A stretch of 64,000 nt of DNA from Desulfofustis sp964433645 (GCA_964433645.1 CAYSSK010000001.1:55675-119674); one strand, 5' to 3'; numbered from the stretch's first letter, positions 17,976 through 26,655 are shown. Numbers and translations: made by a program. Notes: generated from the sequence alone by a model not told the origin.

Positions 17976-18284
17976 GGAGGACAGGTTAAAACCTGTCCCG
18001 CCGTTGTTTGAGATTCGGAGGACAGGTTAAAACCTGTCCCGCCGTTGNNNNNNNNNNNNNNNNNNNNNNNNNNNNNNNNNNNNNNNNNNNNNNNNNNNNN
18101 NNNNNNNNNNNNNNNNNNNNNNNNNNNNNNNNNNNNNNNNNNNNNNNCTGTCCCGCCGTTGTTTGAGATTCGGAGGACAGGTTAAAACCTGTCCCGCCGT
18201 TGTTTGAGATTCGGAGGACGGGTTAAAACCTGTCCCGCCGTTGTTTGAGATTCGGAGGACAGGTTAAAACCTGTCCCGCCGTTG
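17976..18284. repeat. 41-bp palindromic tandem repeat array (interrupted by gap)
   Basis: Head-to-tail copies of a 41-bp unit, each starting GGAGGACAGG and ending GTTTGAGATTC. Copies are seen at 17976-18016, 18017-18047 (cut by N), 18148-18171 (end only), 18172-18212, 18213-18253 (one A-to-G change that breaks the hairpin arm) and 18254-18284 (partial). Each unit contains GGACAGGTT-AA-AACCTGTCC, a near-perfect inverted repeat. Spacing and interior are constant, so this is not a CRISPR array. The array separates gap from glgA and caused the assembly gap, so the true copy number is unknown. Confidence 0.92.
18048..18147. other. Scaffold gap (100 N) inside the repeat array
   Basis: Exactly 100 N within a 41-bp tandem repeat. 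The repeat units on both sides are identical, which explains why short-read assembly stopped here. Confidence 0.97.
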
Positions 18285-18323
18285 GTTAAAATCATCGTTG
18301 AATTGACTTGCGTTACGCCTCCA

Positions 18324-20036
18324 TTACTTTTTCATGACAGAGGTGCGGCTCTCCCGGTACAGGTGCAGGTACGCTTTCATCACTTCGGCCCAGGTGTGAT
18401 GGCGATAGATCCTGTCCACGGCCTGCTTCTGCAGCCGGCGCAACAAAGGGCGATCGGCAGAGGCCGCCAGGGCCCGCCGCATCGCCTCGGCACACTGCTC
18501 CGGGGTGTTGTCCCGATAGGCAAAGCCGGTTTCGCCGTCGATAACTTTGACCAGGCCGCCGACATGATGCACCACCGGCAGGTTGCCGAACAATTGTGCG
18601 ATATAATCGGTCAACCCGCACGGCTCGTAGCGGGAGGGGATGACAAAAAAATCACCGGCGGCATAGATGCGGTTGGCCAGTTTCGGATCATAGCCTCGTA
18701 AAAAGCAGATCCGGCCACCATACTCTTCATGCCGTGCTATCCGCGCCAGATCCTCTTCTTCCCGCTCGCCGCCGCTGCCCAGGCAGACGAAACGGGCCGA
18801 CTGCTCTACGGCAAGGACCACCTGCACCGCCGCAATCAGGATGTCTATCCCCTTCTGATCGCTGAGCCGGCCGATAAAGGTGAAAAGCGGCAGATCCGTG
18901 TCTCCGTCGATAAAACCGAAGCGCTGATCATCACCAGGGGCCGGAAAAGAGGCCACTTCTTGCAGCAGCGCCTGCTTGCAGATCCGCTTGCCGGCCAGGT
19001 CGTCGTCTTCATCGGCGGGGTCATAGCCGGCGGCAATCCCGGCCCCATCCGGGTGCCGGGGGTCAAAATCGGTCGGATCGATGCCGTTGGTAATACCGGT
19101 AATGATAACTCCCCTGTCGCGCAAGCGGTGGCCAAGCCAGCCGGTCAGATAATCGCTGTCCGACCCCTGCAACTCTCGCGCGTAATTGTCGCTCACCGTG
19201 CTGATCGAGGCATAACCGCCGGCCGCAATGAACGGGTCGAAACTGTGATCGAGGCAGGACGCCAGAATAACCCGCATGGGCAGTCCGGTAATAGCCTGCA
19301 CGAACTCCAGATCGGACACCTCCTGGTGGTACCCGACTCCGGCATTGTGGATGGTGACTACCGCCGCACTGGTGCTAAAATAATGACGATACCCCGGACA
19401 TTTGCGCATCAAGGCCGGCGTAATGGCCGTATGTCCGTCATGGCAATGAATAATCTGCGGCCGCTCGTCAAGCAGGATCATCAGATCCAGTGCCGCTTTC
19501 TGCAGCAGGACGTTCATCGCGAAAAAATCGAAATGGCCCGTCCCCTGGATCTTCCAGGACTCCCGCTGGTGTTCCTGCCGGGTATAGGTGTATACCCCGC
19601 TTTTTTCCAGGAACCGCTCCGCTTCGAGCAGATAGAGAGTGATTTTGTCCTGCACTCGATACCAGACTCGTACCCGCTCCTCGCGCTCCCTGCCGACGTA
19701 ATTCATCGCCACGTCGAATTCGAGCAGCTGACCCGGCTGCTGCGGATCGACAAGCGCTTGAAAGCCGTTGCCGGGCGGGTCGATGAAACCATAGCAGGGC
19801 AGCACCACCCTGACCTTCCGACCATTCCAGCGGGCCAGCGCCTTGGACAATTGCGCGACGACGTCTTTAACCCCGCCCGCTCCGGCGAGCCCGCCGTATT
19901 CACGGGCAAGCATCCAGACCGAAACGATCGGTTCCCTGCCCGGCGCGGCAGCCGATGCCGTTTTCTTCCCGCCGCTCCTTGCTCCTCGGCGCCCTCCGGC
20001 ACGGCCGCGGGTCGGAAGCCTCTCTTTCACCTTCAC
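18324..20036 (-). CDS. glgA: Glycogen/starch synthase (GT5 family)
   Basis: Transfers glucose from an NDP-glucose donor to alpha-1,4-glucan; 570 residues from a GTG at 20036 with GAGAGG nine bases upstream. The N-terminal ~35 residues are a basic, low-complexity extension. The GT5 core follows, with IIHCHDGHTA, FIGRLSDQKGIDIL and the donor-site motif SRYEPCGLTDYIAQLFGNLPV. The donor-binding motif usually written KxGGL reads AGAGGVKDVV here, so the usual lysine is replaced by Ala; this looks like a GT5 subgroup rather than a damaged gene since the rest is intact. 19 bases after aroK on the same strand. Confidence 0.9.
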   Translation of the reverse strand: MKVKERLPTRGRAGGRRGARSGGKKTASAAAPGREPIVSVWMLAREYGGLAGAGGVKDVVAQLSKALARWNGRKVRVVLPCYGFIDPPGNGFQALVDPQQPGQLLEFDVAMNYVGREREERVRVWYRVQDKITLYLLEAERFLEKSGVYTYTRQEHQRESWKIQGTGHFDFFAMNVLLQKAALDLMILLDERPQIIHCHDGHTAITPALMRKCPGYRHYFSTSAAVVTIHNAGVGYHQEVSDLEFVQAITGLPMRVILASCLDHSFDPFIAAGGYASISTVSDNYARELQGSDSDYLTGWLGHRLRDRGVIITGITNGIDPTDFDPRHPDGAGIAAGYDPADEDDDLAGKRICKQALLQEVASFPAPGDDQRFGFIDGDTDLPLFTFIGRLSDQKGIDILIAAVQVVLAVEQSARFVCLGSGGEREEEDLARIARHEEYGGRICFLRGYDPKLANRIYAAGDFFVIPSRYEPCGLTDYIAQLFGNLPVVHHVGGLVKVIDGETGFAYRDNTPEQCAEAMRRALAASADRPLLRRLQKQAVDRIYRHHTWAEVMKAYLHLYRESRTSVMKK

Positions 20037-20055
20037 CGGTTGACACCTCTCTTTG

Positions 20056-20586
20056 TCACTTCTCTGGAAATTGCACTATCTCAATAATATCGGCCACGAT
20101 CCGGTCGCTGTCAAGAGAGCCGGCAACAAATGTCCGGTCGGCCAACCGGCGATACAACGGTTGCCGCTCCCTGAGCACCGCTTCATACTCCTGTAGCCGA
20201 TCTCTATTCGTCAACGGCGGGCGAAGCGAGGCGCTGCCGGGATCGGCGTCAAGACGCTGCAGAACCGTTTCGAGGGGTGCCGTCAGCCAGACGACCAGGG
20301 CCCGCTCCTTGATCCGCGGCCAGACCTCGCTGTGCAAAACAGCCCCGCCTCCGGTCGCCACGACGACCCGGTCGAGCCGGGAGCAACGCTGCAGCACGTC
20401 GTGTTCGAGGGCACGAAAAGCGGGCCATCCCCGCTGGCCGACCAACTCCGCGATCGTCATGCCGGCCTCCTGCTGGACCAACTCGTCGGTATCGATAAAG
20501 TCATGGCCGAGGCGGCGGGCCAACAGCCTGCCGATAAATGTTTTGCCGACGGCGCGGCCGCCGATCAAATAGCACGATTGTTTCAT
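20056..20586 (-). CDS. aroK: Shikimate kinase
   Basis: Phosphorylates shikimate at the 3-hydroxyl in the pathway to chorismate. 176 residues; the P-loop is LIGGRAVGKTFIGR (residues 8-21), followed by DFIDTDELV and the shikimate-binding VVVATGGGAVL, all characteristic. The Walker A sequence and the RPPLTNRDRL lid match the AroL/AroK family. AGAGGA lies upstream of the ATG. It heads a two-gene unit with glgA, an unusual pairing that probably reflects simple proximity. Divergent from yjbQ. Confidence 0.93.
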   Translation of the reverse strand: MKQSCYLIGGRAVGKTFIGRLLARRLGHDFIDTDELVQQEAGMTIAELVGQRGWPAFRALEHDVLQRCSRLDRVVVATGGGAVLHSEVWPRIKERALVVWLTAPLETVLQRLDADPGSASLRPPLTNRDRLQEYEAVLRERQPLYRRLADRTFVAGSLDSDRIVADIIEIVQFPEK

Positions 20587-20686
20587 CTATCTATCCTCTT
20601 GTCGCCGACGACAACGGCCAGCCACCGTTTACTCGCCGGGAGTCGGCCCTGCCGGCGGCACATCTCCAGCACACCGTCCGTCAGAG

Positions 20687-20715
20687 TTGACGCCGACACT
20701 GAAAACACCTATAGT
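20687..20715 (+). promoter_or_regulatory. Sigma-70 promoter for yjbQ operon
   Basis: TTGACG (20687-20692), a 17-base spacer and TATAGT (20710-20715) make a near-consensus promoter about 60 bases before the yjbQ start. It probably drives yjbQ, the small gene, ubiD and the pseudouridine synthase as one transcript. Confidence 0.7.
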
Positions 20716-20777
20716 ATCAGTACTTAGGCCATCCCGCCCGAACAATCTCAAGTTCACCATCCACCAGCGAGGGAAGC

Positions 20778-21182
20778 ATGATCAGCGGTTCGCTCAGCAT
20801 CAAGACCTCCGCCACCATGGAGTGTATTGACATTACCTCTCAGCTCAGCCGGGAATTGGCGCCGCACTCCATAGAAAACGGACTGTGTTTCGTCTTCAAT
20901 CCGCACACCACCGCCGGTCTGACGATCAATGAGGGAGCCGATCCGGCGGTTCGCGACGACCTGATCGCCGGACTACGCCAGATCGTGCCGCTGGACTTTC
21001 CCTTTGACCATCTGGAAGGCAATTCGCCGGCGCATATCATGGCCAGCCTGGTCGGATCATCGCTGACCGTCGCCCTCCGTGACCGCCGGCTGCAACTCGG
21101 CACCTGGCAGAAACTGTTTTTCTGTGAATTCGACGGACCGCGTCCGCGCACCGTTCATTATCACGTGCTATCAACCACCTGA
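20778..21182 (+). CDS. yjbQ: YjbQ family protein (UPF0047)
   Basis: 134-residue single-domain YjbQ protein. The signature NPHTTAGLTINEGADPAVRDD and the HLEGNSPAHIMASLVG segment (conserved His and Asn/Ser) are intact, as is the C-terminal LGTWQKLFFCEFDGPR. Members have weak thiamine-phosphate-synthase-like activity in E. coli, but the physiological role is unsettled. GAGGGAAGC precedes the ATG. First gene of a compact plus-strand operon; the next gene starts seven bases after its stop. Confidence 0.93.
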   Translation: MISGSLSIKTSATMECIDITSQLSRELAPHSIENGLCFVFNPHTTAGLTINEGADPAVRDDLIAGLRQIVPLDFPFDHLEGNSPAHIMASLVGSSLTVALRDRRLQLGTWQKLFFCEFDGPRPRTVHYHVLSTT

Positions 21183-21188
21183 GGTCCC

Positions 21189-21455
21189 ATGACCACCAAG
21201 CCTTTCGATCCCGCCGCTATCTGTTTCGGTCTGGACCCCGACCTTGATCGCCGTTCATGTGCCGCCTACCTCCGGTTGCTCGGCCGGGAGCCAATGGCCT
21301 CAACCCTTGCCGCACGAATGGACAGCGCAGAAATCGAGCACCTGGTAGATATATGCACGTCCCTGCTCCGTCGCCACCTGTCGAAACAGGAATATCACCG
21401 CCTCTTCCTGCAGGACGATCACTCTCACGACGAACCGACCGACAATCATGACTAA
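21189..21455 (+). CDS. Small conserved-looking hypothetical protein
   Basis: 88 residues, not assigned to a family. The middle is helical (AEIEHLVDICTSLLRRHLSKQEYHRLF) and the tail is acidic and His-rich (LQDDHSHDEPTDNHD). Coding status is supported by its position: it starts seven bases after yjbQ with GAGG before the ATG, and its last eight bases overlap the ubiD start, so it appears translationally coupled within the operon. I recall similar short helical proteins in other Desulfobacterota genomes, but that needs a homology search to confirm. Confidence 0.65.
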   Translation: MTTKPFDPAAICFGLDPDLDRRSCAAYLRLLGREPMASTLAARMDSAEIEHLVDICTSLLRRHLSKQEYHRLFLQDDHSHDEPTDNHD

Positions 21456-23226
21456 AAGACGACTCGACGACCTGCGCAGCTACCTGGACCTGCTCGACGC
21501 CGAAAACGAATTGCTGAGAATAGACGAGGAGGTCGACCCCTATCTGGAAATCGCCGAGATCCATCGCCGGGTCATTGCCCGGCAAGGGCCGGCCCTGCTC
21601 TTCAACCGGGTCAAGAACTCATCGTTTCCGGTGGTAACCAACCTGTTCGGTACCACCAAACGCCTCGAACTCGCGTTTGGCACCAAACCCCTGCACTTCG
21701 TTCGCGATCTCGTCAGGTTGATCGAAACCGCCATGCCGCCCCGAGCGACGACCATCTGGCACAACCGCCACCTCTTGCTCGATGCAGCCCGGATCGGTCA
21801 GAAAACCGTGCGTTCCGCGCCGATTCTCGATCACTGCCAAGAACCACCGCGCCTGAGCACTCTGCCGATGCTCACCTCCTGGCACAGCGACGGCGGCCCG
21901 TTCGTCACCCTGCCCCTGGTCTACACCGAACATCCGGACGGCCGCGGCCACAACCTCGGGATGTATCGCATTCAGCGCCACAGCGACACCACAACCGGCA
22001 TCCATTGGCAGATCCACAAGGGCGGCGGCTATCATTATTTCGAGGCGGAACAGAAAAACCAGCCGCTGCCGCTGACCCTTTTCATCGGCGGCCCACCAGC
22101 CCTGATGCTTGCAGCCATCGCCCCGCTGCCCGAAGACATACCGGAATTGATGCTCACCTCGCTGCTGCTCGGCTCCCGCTTACCGATGGTCAACGACCCG
22201 CGGGGCGGTCACCGCCTGGTAGCCGGCGCCGAGTTCGCCATCAAAGGAAGTGTCCCTCCGCACACCCGCCAACCCGAGGGACCGTTCGGCGATCATTACG
22301 GCTATAACTCGCTGGCGCACGACTATCCGGTCTTTCACGTGTCTCACCTCTACCACCGCAGCAATGCGATCTACCCGGCCACCGTGGTCGGTCGCCCTCG
22401 TCAGGAAGATTTTTTTCTCGGAGACTATCTGCAAGATCTCCTGTCGCCGTTATTTCCGCTGGTGATGAAAGGAGTCAAGTCACTGAAAACCTTTGGCGAA
22501 ACCGGCTTTCACTGTCTGGCCGCCGCCCGTGTCGCCGACCGCTATCCGCGCGAGGCATTTGCCTGCGGATTGAGGATTCTCGGGGAGGGCCAACTCTCCC
22601 TGAGCAAGTTTCTGATCATCACCGACGGCGGTGTCGATATTACCGATTTCCCGGCCCTCTGGCGTCATGTGCTGGAACGGGTCAACTGGTCGACGGATCT
22701 CTTCGTCTTCGCCAACGTTTCCCAGGATACCCTCGATTACACCGGCCCATCGGTGAATAAGGGATCGAAAGCGATGTTGATGGGGCTGGGCCGCGAGACA
22801 CGCCGGGATCTGCCGGTCGAATTCACCGGTACCCTGCCGGCCGGCTGCACTGAGCCGGTGCCTTTTCTGCCCGGAACCCTCGTGGTCCAGGGCACCTCCT
22901 ATCGGAACGAGACCGACCTGGCCGACCGGCTGGCTCTGCACCCCGACGTCAAAGACTGGCCGGTGATCATGCTCGTTGACGACAGTGGTGCCGCCACCGT
23001 CTCCGTGCAGGAATTTCTCTGGACCATCTTTACCCGCTTTGAACCGGCTGCCGATATCCATGGGGCCGCCAGCTCGGTCATGCGTTTCCATGTCGGTCTG
23101 AAGCCGCCGATCGTCTTCGATTGCCGGATGAAACCCTGGTACACCGAGGTTCTGGAAACCGACGAGCCGACAAGACGGCTCGTCGACGAAAAATTCGAGC
23201 GGATCATTCCCCGACCATGGCGCTGA
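21448..23226 (+). CDS. ubiD: UbiD-family decarboxylase
   Basis: Prenylated-FMN-dependent decarboxylase, 592 residues. It opens LDDLRSYLDLLDAENELLRI, typical of UbiD, and contains NLGMYRIQRHSDTTTGIHW (metal/prFMN-binding region) and an EGPFGDHYGY motif holding catalytic acidic residues. The family includes the menaquinone/ubiquinone aromatic decarboxylases and many catabolic enzymes; in an anaerobe a menaquinone-biosynthesis role is most likely but cannot be fixed from sequence alone. The prFMN synthase ubiX is not in the window. Overlaps the preceding small gene by 8 bases and the next by 10. Confidence 0.92.
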   Translation: MTKRRLDDLRSYLDLLDAENELLRIDEEVDPYLEIAEIHRRVIARQGPALLFNRVKNSSFPVVTNLFGTTKRLELAFGTKPLHFVRDLVRLIETAMPPRATTIWHNRHLLLDAARIGQKTVRSAPILDHCQEPPRLSTLPMLTSWHSDGGPFVTLPLVYTEHPDGRGHNLGMYRIQRHSDTTTGIHWQIHKGGGYHYFEAEQKNQPLPLTLFIGGPPALMLAAIAPLPEDIPELMLTSLLLGSRLPMVNDPRGGHRLVAGAEFAIKGSVPPHTRQPEGPFGDHYGYNSLAHDYPVFHVSHLYHRSNAIYPATVVGRPRQEDFFLGDYLQDLLSPLFPLVMKGVKSLKTFGETGFHCLAAARVADRYPREAFACGLRILGEGQLSLSKFLIITDGGVDITDFPALWRHVLERVNWSTDLFVFANVSQDTLDYTGPSVNKGSKAMLMGLGRETRRDLPVEFTGTLPAGCTEPVPFLPGTLVVQGTSYRNETDLADRLALHPDVKDWPVIMLVDDSGAATVSVQEFLWTIFTRFEPAADIHGAASSVMRFHVGLKPPIVFDCRMKPWYTEVLETDEPTRRLVDEKFERIIPRPWR

Positions 23227-23942
23227 CCACGACCGTTCGGTTGCACAAGTATCTGGCCCAGTGCGGGGTTGCCTCTCGGCGGGCTGCCGAGGAGTTGATC
23301 AGGGATGGTCAGGTCAGCGTCGACGGCCGGGTCGTCACCGAAATGGGCTGTAAAATCGACCCCAATCACCAATTCGTCCACTGTCGCGGGGCGCTCGTCA
23401 CCGCCACCGCTACCGAGCTCGTCTATATTCTGCTGAACAAGCCGCCCGGCTATCTAACCACGATGTCGGACCCACAGGGCCGGCCAATCGTCACCTCGCT
23501 GCTCAAGAACATATCCATCCGCGTCTTCCCGGTCGGCCGCCTTGATATCGATACCGAAGGAGCCCTGCTGCTGACCAACGACGGAGAGCTTGCGCACCGG
23601 ATCCTGCACCCGAGCCATCAGACCACCAAGACCTACGAAGCTCGCGTTCAGGGCCACCCCGACAAGCGAAGTCTGGCCGAGTTGGAACGGGGAATCATGC
23701 TCGAGGGCCAGCGCACCTGGCCTGCCGTCATCAAGATCCACGCACGTTACCAGGGGTCCACCGGACTCCAGATTACCATCCATGAGGGCAGGAAACGTCA
23801 GATTCGGAAGATGTTTGCCGCCATCGGCTACCCGGTATTGCACTTGAAGAGAATCGCCTATGGAAAACTGCGGCTCGGTTCCCTGTCTACCGGCAGGTAT
23901 CGAATGCTGGATAAAAACGATTTGAAAAAAATATTTTTATAG
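23217..23942 (+). CDS. rluB: rRNA pseudouridine synthase, RsuA/RluB family
   Basis: Isomerises a uridine in rRNA. I take the ATG at 23217, overlapping the ubiD stop by ten bases, giving 241 residues. The N-terminal S4 RNA-binding domain (VRLHKYLAQCGVASRRAAEE) is followed by the catalytic domain, with the nucleophilic Asp in VGRLDIDTEGALLLTNDG, and the C-terminal EGRKRQIRKMFAAIGYPV motif. RluB (23S), RluE/F and RsuA (16S) are hard to separate without a tree, so the symbol is a best guess. Last gene of the yjbQ operon. Confidence 0.88.
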   Translation: MALTTTVRLHKYLAQCGVASRRAAEELIRDGQVSVDGRVVTEMGCKIDPNHQFVHCRGALVTATATELVYILLNKPPGYLTTMSDPQGRPIVTSLLKNISIRVFPVGRLDIDTEGALLLTNDGELAHRILHPSHQTTKTYEARVQGHPDKRSLAELERGIMLEGQRTWPAVIKIHARYQGSTGLQITIHEGRKRQIRKMFAAIGYPVLHLKRIAYGKLRLGSLSTGRYRMLDKNDLKKIFL

Positions 23943-24029
23943 CTTTCCCCTTTACAAAGGCAGATTTAGCTGATTAAATCTAAAGAGTTATACATCCGTC
24001 AGCACTACAGGCTGTTGTATACCCACGTA

Positions 24030-24056
24030 ACTGTTTGTTCTTGTTGTAAAAACAGT
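24030..24056. promoter_or_regulatory. Inverted repeat in the IHF gene leader
   Basis: ACTGTTT (24030-24036) and AAACAGT (24050-24056) are exact inverted arms separated by 13 bases, about 130 bases before the IHF/HU start. The rest of the 242-base region between the pseudouridine synthase and IHF (23943-24184) is AT-rich and includes a run of eight G near 24116. It could be a weak terminator or a regulator site; autoregulation by IHF is known in E. coli. Confidence 0.3.
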
Positions 24057-24184
24057 CATTTTCGGTTGGGCGGTTAACGACCTGAATTTATTCTTCATTT
24101 AAGAAGCGACTGTTCGGGGGGGGCAGTGTTCAGAAAGATCCTCTGGGCACATGAACTATTTGCTAACGCAAACAGGAGTAGCGC

Positions 24185-24466
24185 ATGAACAAATCAGAAT
24201 TGATAGAAGCCCTGGCGCAGGATATCGGTCTTCCGCATCGCGAGGCGGCCGCCATCACCAATACCGTTATCGACACCATGACGGAAGCCCTCGCCCGAGG
24301 CGAGAGTATTGAAATCCGGGGGTTCGGCAGCTTTGTGATCAAGCATTACGGCTCTTACGAGGGCAGAAACCCGAAGACCGGCAAGAAGATCAAGGTCAGC
24401 CCGAAGAAGCTGCCTTTCTTCAAAGTGGGCAAAGACCTGCGCGAACAGGTTAATACCAGGCGTTAG
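24185..24466 (+). CDS. HU/IHF-family DNA-binding protein (IHF beta-like)
   Basis: 93-residue nucleoid protein. MNKSELIEALAQDIGL starts the dimerisation helices, GESIEIRGFGSFVIK the core strand, and GRNPKTGKKIKVSPKKLPFF the DNA-intercalating arm with its conserved Pro. The IEIRGFGSF and GRNPKTG pattern with a KVSPKK extension is closer to IHF beta than to HU. AGGAG six bases before the ATG. Monocistronic, convergent with rimO with a 20-base gap. Confidence 0.93.
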   Translation: MNKSELIEALAQDIGLPHREAAAITNTVIDTMTEALARGESIEIRGFGSFVIKHYGSYEGRNPKTGKKIKVSPKKLPFFKVGKDLREQVNTRR

Positions 24467-24486
24467 GTTCGGGCAACGCCGGTTAT

Positions 24487-25842
24487 TCAAGCCTCGCCGC
24501 TGGTCACGATTCTGCCGACCAGATCATAGATGTGGGCCCCGGTGATTTCGACTTCAACGAATTCACCGGGGCTCGTTTCTCCTTCATTGATCAAAACACA
24601 GCCATCTATATCCGGAGCCTGATACCGGGTTCTGCCTTCGAGCAGCAATTCTGATTCTCTGCTGACACCCTCAACCAGAACCGTTTCAACCGTCCCGACA
24701 AAGCCTTGCTGAGCGCTCGCCGAAATATCGGCTTGAGCGGCCAGCACGTCTTTGAGGCGCTGTTGCTTCTCGGTCTCGCTCACCTGACCTGCCAGGTGCT
24801 CGGCAGGACAGCCCTCCTCGTTGGCATAGCCAAACACCCCGAGGTGTTCAAAATGGGCAATGGGTAGAAATTCCAGTAATTGTCGGACATCTGCGGCCGT
24901 CTCGCCGGGAAAGCCGACGAGAAACGTCGTGCGCAGCGCCGCTCCCGGTACGATGGTGCGGATACGCTCCAGGAGAGGCTCGATATCGGCCCGCGTATAG
25001 CGCCGATTCATCGCCCGCAGAACGCGGTCGCTGACATGCTGCAGCGGAATATCGAAATAGGGTAGAATCCGTGGCTCCGCCGCCGCCAGGTGCAACAACT
25101 CGTCGCTGATCCCGGATGGATAGAGATACATCAGGCGAAACCAGGGGATCGACGTCCCGGACAGCAAAGCCTCCAGCAGGGAAACGAGGTGCCCGCGACC
25201 ACCACGGTCTTCTCCAAAGGCCGTCAGGTCCTGGGCAACCAGGGTGATTTCACGAACCCCGCTTTGTCCAAGACGGTCGGCCTCGACCACCAGATCGTCG
25301 ACTTCCCGGCTTCGCAACGGGCCGCGAATAGTCGGGATCAGGCAATAGGAGCAATGGTTATCGCACCCCTCGGTAATCTTCAGCCAGGCCCGGAAGAACG
25401 GGGTCGATAACCGCCTGGGCAGCGCGGCGGTCATCAGGAAACGGTCCGGCAGCACCACCCGCTTCGAAACATCGCCCCGGTCAAGCCGGGCAAGCAATGC
25501 GGGAAGATGGGTGATTCCTTCGGTACCGACAAACAGGTCGACTTCCGGCAACTCTGCTGTCAGCCGCTGGCGGTACCGCTGCACCAGGCAGCCGATAACA
25601 ACGAGCTTTTTGTCCGGATCGGTCTGCTTCCAGGCGGCCAGATCGAGGATTTCGTCGATACTCTCCTCAACGGCGGACTGAATAAAACCACAGGTATTGA
25701 TGATCAGGACCTCGGCCTCATCGGGCACATCACGGCCCTGCCAGCCCTGCGTCGCCAACTGGCCATAAACCAGTTCGGAATCGACAAGATTCTTCGGACA
25801 GCCGAGACTCACGAGATGAAAGGTTTTCATTGCTGGATCCAT
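24487..25842 (-). CDS. rimO: Ribosomal protein S12 methylthiotransferase
   Basis: Radical-SAM enzyme that adds a methylthio group to an Asp of ribosomal protein S12; 451 residues. The N-terminal MTTase domain has its three cluster cysteines C15, C51 and C85 (LGCPKNLVDSE, NTCGF, GCL), the radical-SAM cluster is C160-x3-C164-x2-C167 (CDNHCSYC), and the C-terminal TRAM domain ends with EITGAHIYDLVGRIV. CPKNLVDSE separates RimO from MiaB. The start may be the first ATG or the one four codons later (25830). Follows the phosphorylase gene by two bases. Confidence 0.95.
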   Translation of the reverse strand: MDPAMKTFHLVSLGCPKNLVDSELVYGQLATQGWQGRDVPDEAEVLIINTCGFIQSAVEESIDEILDLAAWKQTDPDKKLVVIGCLVQRYRQRLTAELPEVDLFVGTEGITHLPALLARLDRGDVSKRVVLPDRFLMTAALPRRLSTPFFRAWLKITEGCDNHCSYCLIPTIRGPLRSREVDDLVVEADRLGQSGVREITLVAQDLTAFGEDRGGRGHLVSLLEALLSGTSIPWFRLMYLYPSGISDELLHLAAAEPRILPYFDIPLQHVSDRVLRAMNRRYTRADIEPLLERIRTIVPGAALRTTFLVGFPGETAADVRQLLEFLPIAHFEHLGVFGYANEEGCPAEHLAGQVSETEKQQRLKDVLAAQADISASAQQGFVGTVETVLVEGVSRESELLLEGRTRYQAPDIDGCVLINEGETSPGEFVEVEITGAHIYDLVGRIVTSGEA

Positions 25843-25844
25843 CG

Positions 25845-26579
25845 TTATATCGCCAACAGCCCGCCGCCAAGCAGCATATCCAGAACAAGCCTGCTCTGCC
25901 GCCGAAAAATGTCGGAGCCGAAACCGGATCGCCAGCGGGCGGTCCAGAGCTCATCTGAAACGACGAACAAAGCGGCCAGCGCAACACCTCGAAACCCGGC
26001 CAGGGTATAGAGTGCCGAGCATTCCATATCAACACCGGCGACACCGAATTGTTCGCGGAGCAGCACCAACTCCGAACGGCGTTCCCGGTACGGGGCATCC
26101 GTCGACCAGACCACGCCCCGCCGCCAGGTCAGGCCGCGCGCCGCCAGGATTCGCTCGATACCACCGATCATCTCCGGATCAGCCTCCGCCTGGTCGGCAG
26201 CGCCGTACCAGCGTGAGACCCCTTCGCCGATTATTGCCCGCTCGGCCACAAGGACATCACCGATACTCAGCGACGGATCGAGAACGCCGCAGCAGCTGAG
26301 CAGTACCATGCGCTTGACGCCAAGCGCAACCAGCTTCTCCATCAGGAGCACGGCGGCCGGGGCGCCGAGCGCGGGCCCGGCCATACAGAACCGATCGTGC
26401 CGATCCACCAGCAGATTGGTATGAGCAAGCTGACGGTGAGCGGCACCAAGCCGGCGAGCGCTGGCTACGGCCACCTGCGCCTCGGCATGATTGACCACCA
26501 GCAGCGCCCGCTCCGGCAGTGGTTTTTCCCTCCGGCCACGGCGTGGCCGAATGATGATATCGTGCTCGTCGTCAGTCAT
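25845..26579 (-). CDS. Nucleoside phosphorylase-family protein
   Basis: 244 residues of the PNP/uridine-phosphorylase superfamily. Visible landmarks are AHTNLLVDRHDRFCMAGPAL (phosphate/ribose side of the active site), VKRMVLLSCCGVLDPSLSIGD (the conserved Gly-x-Asp region) and the purine/ribose-binding VDMECSALYTLAGFRG, where Met-Glu contacts the ribose hydroxyls. Specificity cannot be set from sequence: candidates are a uridine or purine phosphorylase or a futalosine/MTA-type hydrolase. Overlap with rimO is nearly complete in transcription (two-base gap), suggesting cotranscription. Confidence 0.82.
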   Translation of the reverse strand: MTDDEHDIIIRPRRGRREKPLPERALLVVNHAEAQVAVASARRLGAAHRQLAHTNLLVDRHDRFCMAGPALGAPAAVLLMEKLVALGVKRMVLLSCCGVLDPSLSIGDVLVAERAIIGEGVSRWYGAADQAEADPEMIGGIERILAARGLTWRRGVVWSTDAPYRERRSELVLLREQFGVAGVDMECSALYTLAGFRGVALAALFVVSDELWTARWRSGFGSDIFRRQSRLVLDMLLGGGLLAI

Positions 26580-26622
26580 CGACTCGGGGATGCGGATTCA
26601 TTGGGCGCCACACCACAAACGT

Positions 26623-26655
26623 AAGAAGGCCGCAGAACGAGTCTGCGGCCTTCTT
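26623..26655 (-). terminator. Strong hairpin terminator after atpE
   Basis: AAGAAGGCCGCAGA (26623-26636) and TCTGCGGCCTTCTT (26642-26655) form a perfect 14-bp stem with a five-base loop. Its outer A-T pairs provide A- and T-runs on both strands, so it can act bidirectionally; its main job is ending the atpZIBE transcript before the phosphorylase gene. Confidence 0.85.

Noticed and set aside
17976..18284. The 41-bp repeat array considered as a CRISPR array
   Set aside because: The repeated unit is uninterrupted; no variable spacers occur between copies, and no cas genes are in the window.
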